A stretch of 32,234 nt of DNA from Gammaproteobacteria bacterium (lineage in GTDB: Bacteria > Pseudomonadota > Gammaproteobacteria > Pseudomonadales > Azotimanducaceae): assembly GCA_028821125.1 (NCBI GenBank), contig JAPPHD010000176.1, forward strand, positions 1-32,234, written 5' to 3'. Below the pieces are notes generated by a model. That model saw only the letters and a program-made list of their open reading frames with translations, was not told where the DNA came from and searched no databases. Shown here in pieces: positions 30,718 to 32,234 of this stretch. A program made the translations under genes and the position numbers. Positions within the stretch are counted from its first letter, which is position 1, and every line of letters starts with the position of its first letter.

Positions 30718-31326
30718 TCAGCTCGCCATTGCCTTCTGAAATGCCGGCCTTGCCGCAATGCGGTCGACGTAACCCTGCAGGTTGGGCATGTCCTTGCTGA
30801 TGAGTCCCAGACGCCCGCACATGAAACTGGCGTGGCCGAGCATGATGTCGGCGCCACTGAGGTCGCCGATCAGGTAATCCCTTCCTTCCAGCGCCTCGTC
30901 CACCGGCGGCAGCGCCTTGCCCACCAGCCGCTGTGCCTGGCCGAGCACCACCTCGTCGCGGCGTTCCGGCGGCAGCAGTACGGTGTGCACCACGATGGTG
31001 TTGATGGGCGGCATGACCATGCCCTCGCAGTAGTGGAACCACTGCAGGTAGGCCGGAAACTCCGGGTCGTCGACCCCCGGCTTCATGGCGCCTTTGCCGT
31101 AGCGGGCGAGGACGTACTCCACGATGGCGCCGGACTCGAACAGGCGCACGTCGCCGTCATCAAGAACCGGTACCCGGCCGAGCGGGTGCCGTGCGCGGTG
31201 CTCGTCCGACTTCAGGTCCTTGGGGTGGAAATCCATGCGGTTGATTTCGTAGGGCAGCCCGAGTTCTTCCAGCAGCCAGACGATTCGCCCGGCACGGCTG
31301 TTCGGGGCAAAGTGCAGCTTGAGCAT
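30718..31326 (-). CDS. Glutathione S-transferase family protein
   Basis: This 202-residue cytosolic protein has an N-terminal thioredoxin-like domain (1-78) and a helical C-terminal domain. Near the usual active-site position are APNSRAGRIVWLLEEL with Ser10, the cis-proline in GRVPVLDD (Pro53), and the glutathione gamma-glutamyl contact FESGAIVEYV (Glu64-Ser65). The C-terminal domain has DYLIGDLSGADIMLGH, the N-capping/hydrophobic-staple region of GSTs. It likely conjugates or reduces electrophiles with glutathione; the class is not assigned. The ATG at 31326 is used. It lies downstream of the protease gene on the same strand with a gap of about 110 bases. Confidence 0.92.
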   Translation of the reverse strand: MLKLHFAPNSRAGRIVWLLEELGLPYEINRMDFHPKDLKSDEHRARHPLGRVPVLDDGDVRLFESGAIVEYVLARYGKGAMKPGVDDPEFPAYLQWFHYCEGMVMPPINTIVVHTVLLPPERRDEVVLGQAQRLVGKALPPVDEALEGRDYLIGDLSGADIMLGHASFMCGRLGLISKDMPNLQGYVDRIAARPAFQKAMAS

Positions 31327-31438
31327 TGCGAAGTTCTCCGCGTTTGGTTTGATCGATGGTTCGCTTCCCGGCGGGCTTTATATCACAGCAGGTTGTTCGT
31401 GCCGGCTGCCGGGCATACCCGTTCAAGGCCAGGTGCGG

Positions 31439-32071
31439 CTAGACCAGCGAAATCCAGCCCAGCAACAGGTAGGAGAACTCGGCGAGGTAGCGGAACACCG
31501 GCAGGCCGACGATGCCGAGCACGATCAGTGCCAGCAGCGCCCCGGTGCCGTAACGCGCATTGAACATCCGGTAGCGATGCGCCAGGTGGGCGGGCAGGAA
31601 GTGCGGCAGTATGTAATGGCCGTCCAGCGGGCCGAGCGGTATCAGGTTGAACACCATCAGCAGCAGGTTGATCTGCGCGAGCAGCACGAAAAAGATCTCG
31701 CCGCCCGGGCTCTCCCAGCCAGCGGCGCGCAGGAACAGGTAGAAGTTCCAGGTCACCAGCGCGAGCAGCAGGTTCATGAAAGGGCCGGCTGCCGCCACCC
31801 AGAGGTCCGACGTTCTCGAACGGAAATTGCGCGGGTTCGTGGGCACCGGCTTGGCGTAGCCGAACCCCACCAGAATCACCATGAGCATGCCCACGGGGTC
31901 GATGTGGGCGAGGGGATTGACGGTGAGCCGTCCTGCGCGCTGGGCGGTGTCGTCCCCGTGCCACTTGGCCACGGCCGCATGGCCGAACTCGTGGAACGAC
32001 AGCGAGATCACCAGAGCGATCAGCAGCAGCGCGAACACCGCGTACTGGCCGCTTTGCAGCAAGCCGATCAT
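31439..32071 (-). CDS. Site-2-type (M50) zinc metalloprotease
   Basis: This is a 210-residue intramembrane protease-like protein with about five or six membrane helices. The zinc site is HEFGH (27-31) in the second half of the first helix; the third ligand is Asp150 in NLIPLGPLDG (142-151). AAAGPFMNLLLAL (93-105) is the usual core helix. It belongs to the short bacterial subgroup without PDZ or CBS domains, often annotated only as 'site-2 protease family'. Substrate is unknown. ATG 32071 is taken as the start. No clear ribosome binding site is visible. It is followed on the same strand by the GST gene. Confidence 0.9.
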   Translation of the reverse strand: MIGLLQSGQYAVFALLLIALVISLSFHEFGHAAVAKWHGDDTAQRAGRLTVNPLAHIDPVGMLMVILVGFGYAKPVPTNPRNFRSRTSDLWVAAAGPFMNLLLALVTWNFYLFLRAAGWESPGGEIFFVLLAQINLLLMVFNLIPLGPLDGHYILPHFLPAHLAHRYRMFNARYGTGALLALIVLGIVGLPVFRYLAEFSYLLLGWISLV

Positions 32072-32234
32072 GGGCCGGGGCGCCTGTGGAAGGTCCAGCC
32101 CGGAATTGTGGAGGATGCAATGCGTCTTTGCGAGTCGGAAACCGGCACGCCGGGACGCTGACTCGAAAGGAAAAACGCAGAATCTCGGGAAAGAGTTCGC
32201 ATGCGGGGCTTCCCTTTCGGCGCGTTAAGCTCGT
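32072..32234. other. Window edge, nothing recognised
   Basis: These 163 bases upstream of the protease gene probably hold its promoter or the edge of another gene, but no protein-like frame or promoter pair is clear. Confidence 0.3.

Overview
The window is GC-rich bacterial DNA with short intergenic gaps and frequent start/stop overlaps. The type II secretion genes, the Wzm/Wzt-type transporter and the style of the other proteins fit a gammaproteobacterium, probably an environmental or marine one. That placement is an inference from gene content, not from a phylogenetic marker. Many starts are not ATG: several genes are best read from GTG or TTG.

Region 1 (about 1-7850, + strand) holds a block of six tandem copies of a GGTAGGTGTCCCAT motif (529-670), then a type II secretion operon in the order gspH, gspI, gspJ, gspK, gspL, gspM, a gspC-like gene, gspD. 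The genes overlap or lie a few bases apart, except for a 317-base gap between gspH and gspI that carries a palindromic intergenic element. The ATPase (GspE), platform protein (GspF) and major pseudopilin (GspG) are not in the window. GspD has a lipoprotein-type signal, so it may be a self-piloting liposecretin.

Region 2 (about 7990-26970) is a surface-glycan island with several strand switches. It contains an ABC transporter pair (wzt/wzm type, minus); a plus-strand run of methyltransferase, family 2 glycosyltransferase, a GtrA-zinc ribbon-methyltransferase fusion and a large multi-membrane-span protein; a minus-strand pair of Tat-signal protein and GMC oxidoreductase; a GDP-mannose synthesis enzyme (manC type); and a minus-strand block with three separate sulfotransferases around one giant protein. 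The giant protein joins a sulfotransferase, a coiled coil, a WbsX-like domain, a family 2 glycosyltransferase and a family 4-like glycosyltransferase. Together these genes suggest synthesis, methylation, sulfation and ABC-dependent export of a mannose-related sulfated polysaccharide. The chemistry is inferred.

Region 3 (about 27000-32234) is mostly housekeeping: a PPOX-class flavoprotein, an MFS transporter, tRNA-Arg(CCG), an SPFH/prohibitin-like membrane protein, a glutathione S-transferase and a site-2-type zinc metalloprotease. The gap after the tRNA carries two more copies of the GGTGTCCC motif seen at the start of the window, plus a 14-base triple repeat.

The strongest candidates for something undescribed are the giant four-enzyme glycan/sulfation protein with its flanking paralogous sulfotransferases, the GtrA-methyltransferase fusion, the GMC/Tat pair inside a glycan island, and the dispersed GGTAGGTGTCCC repeat family.
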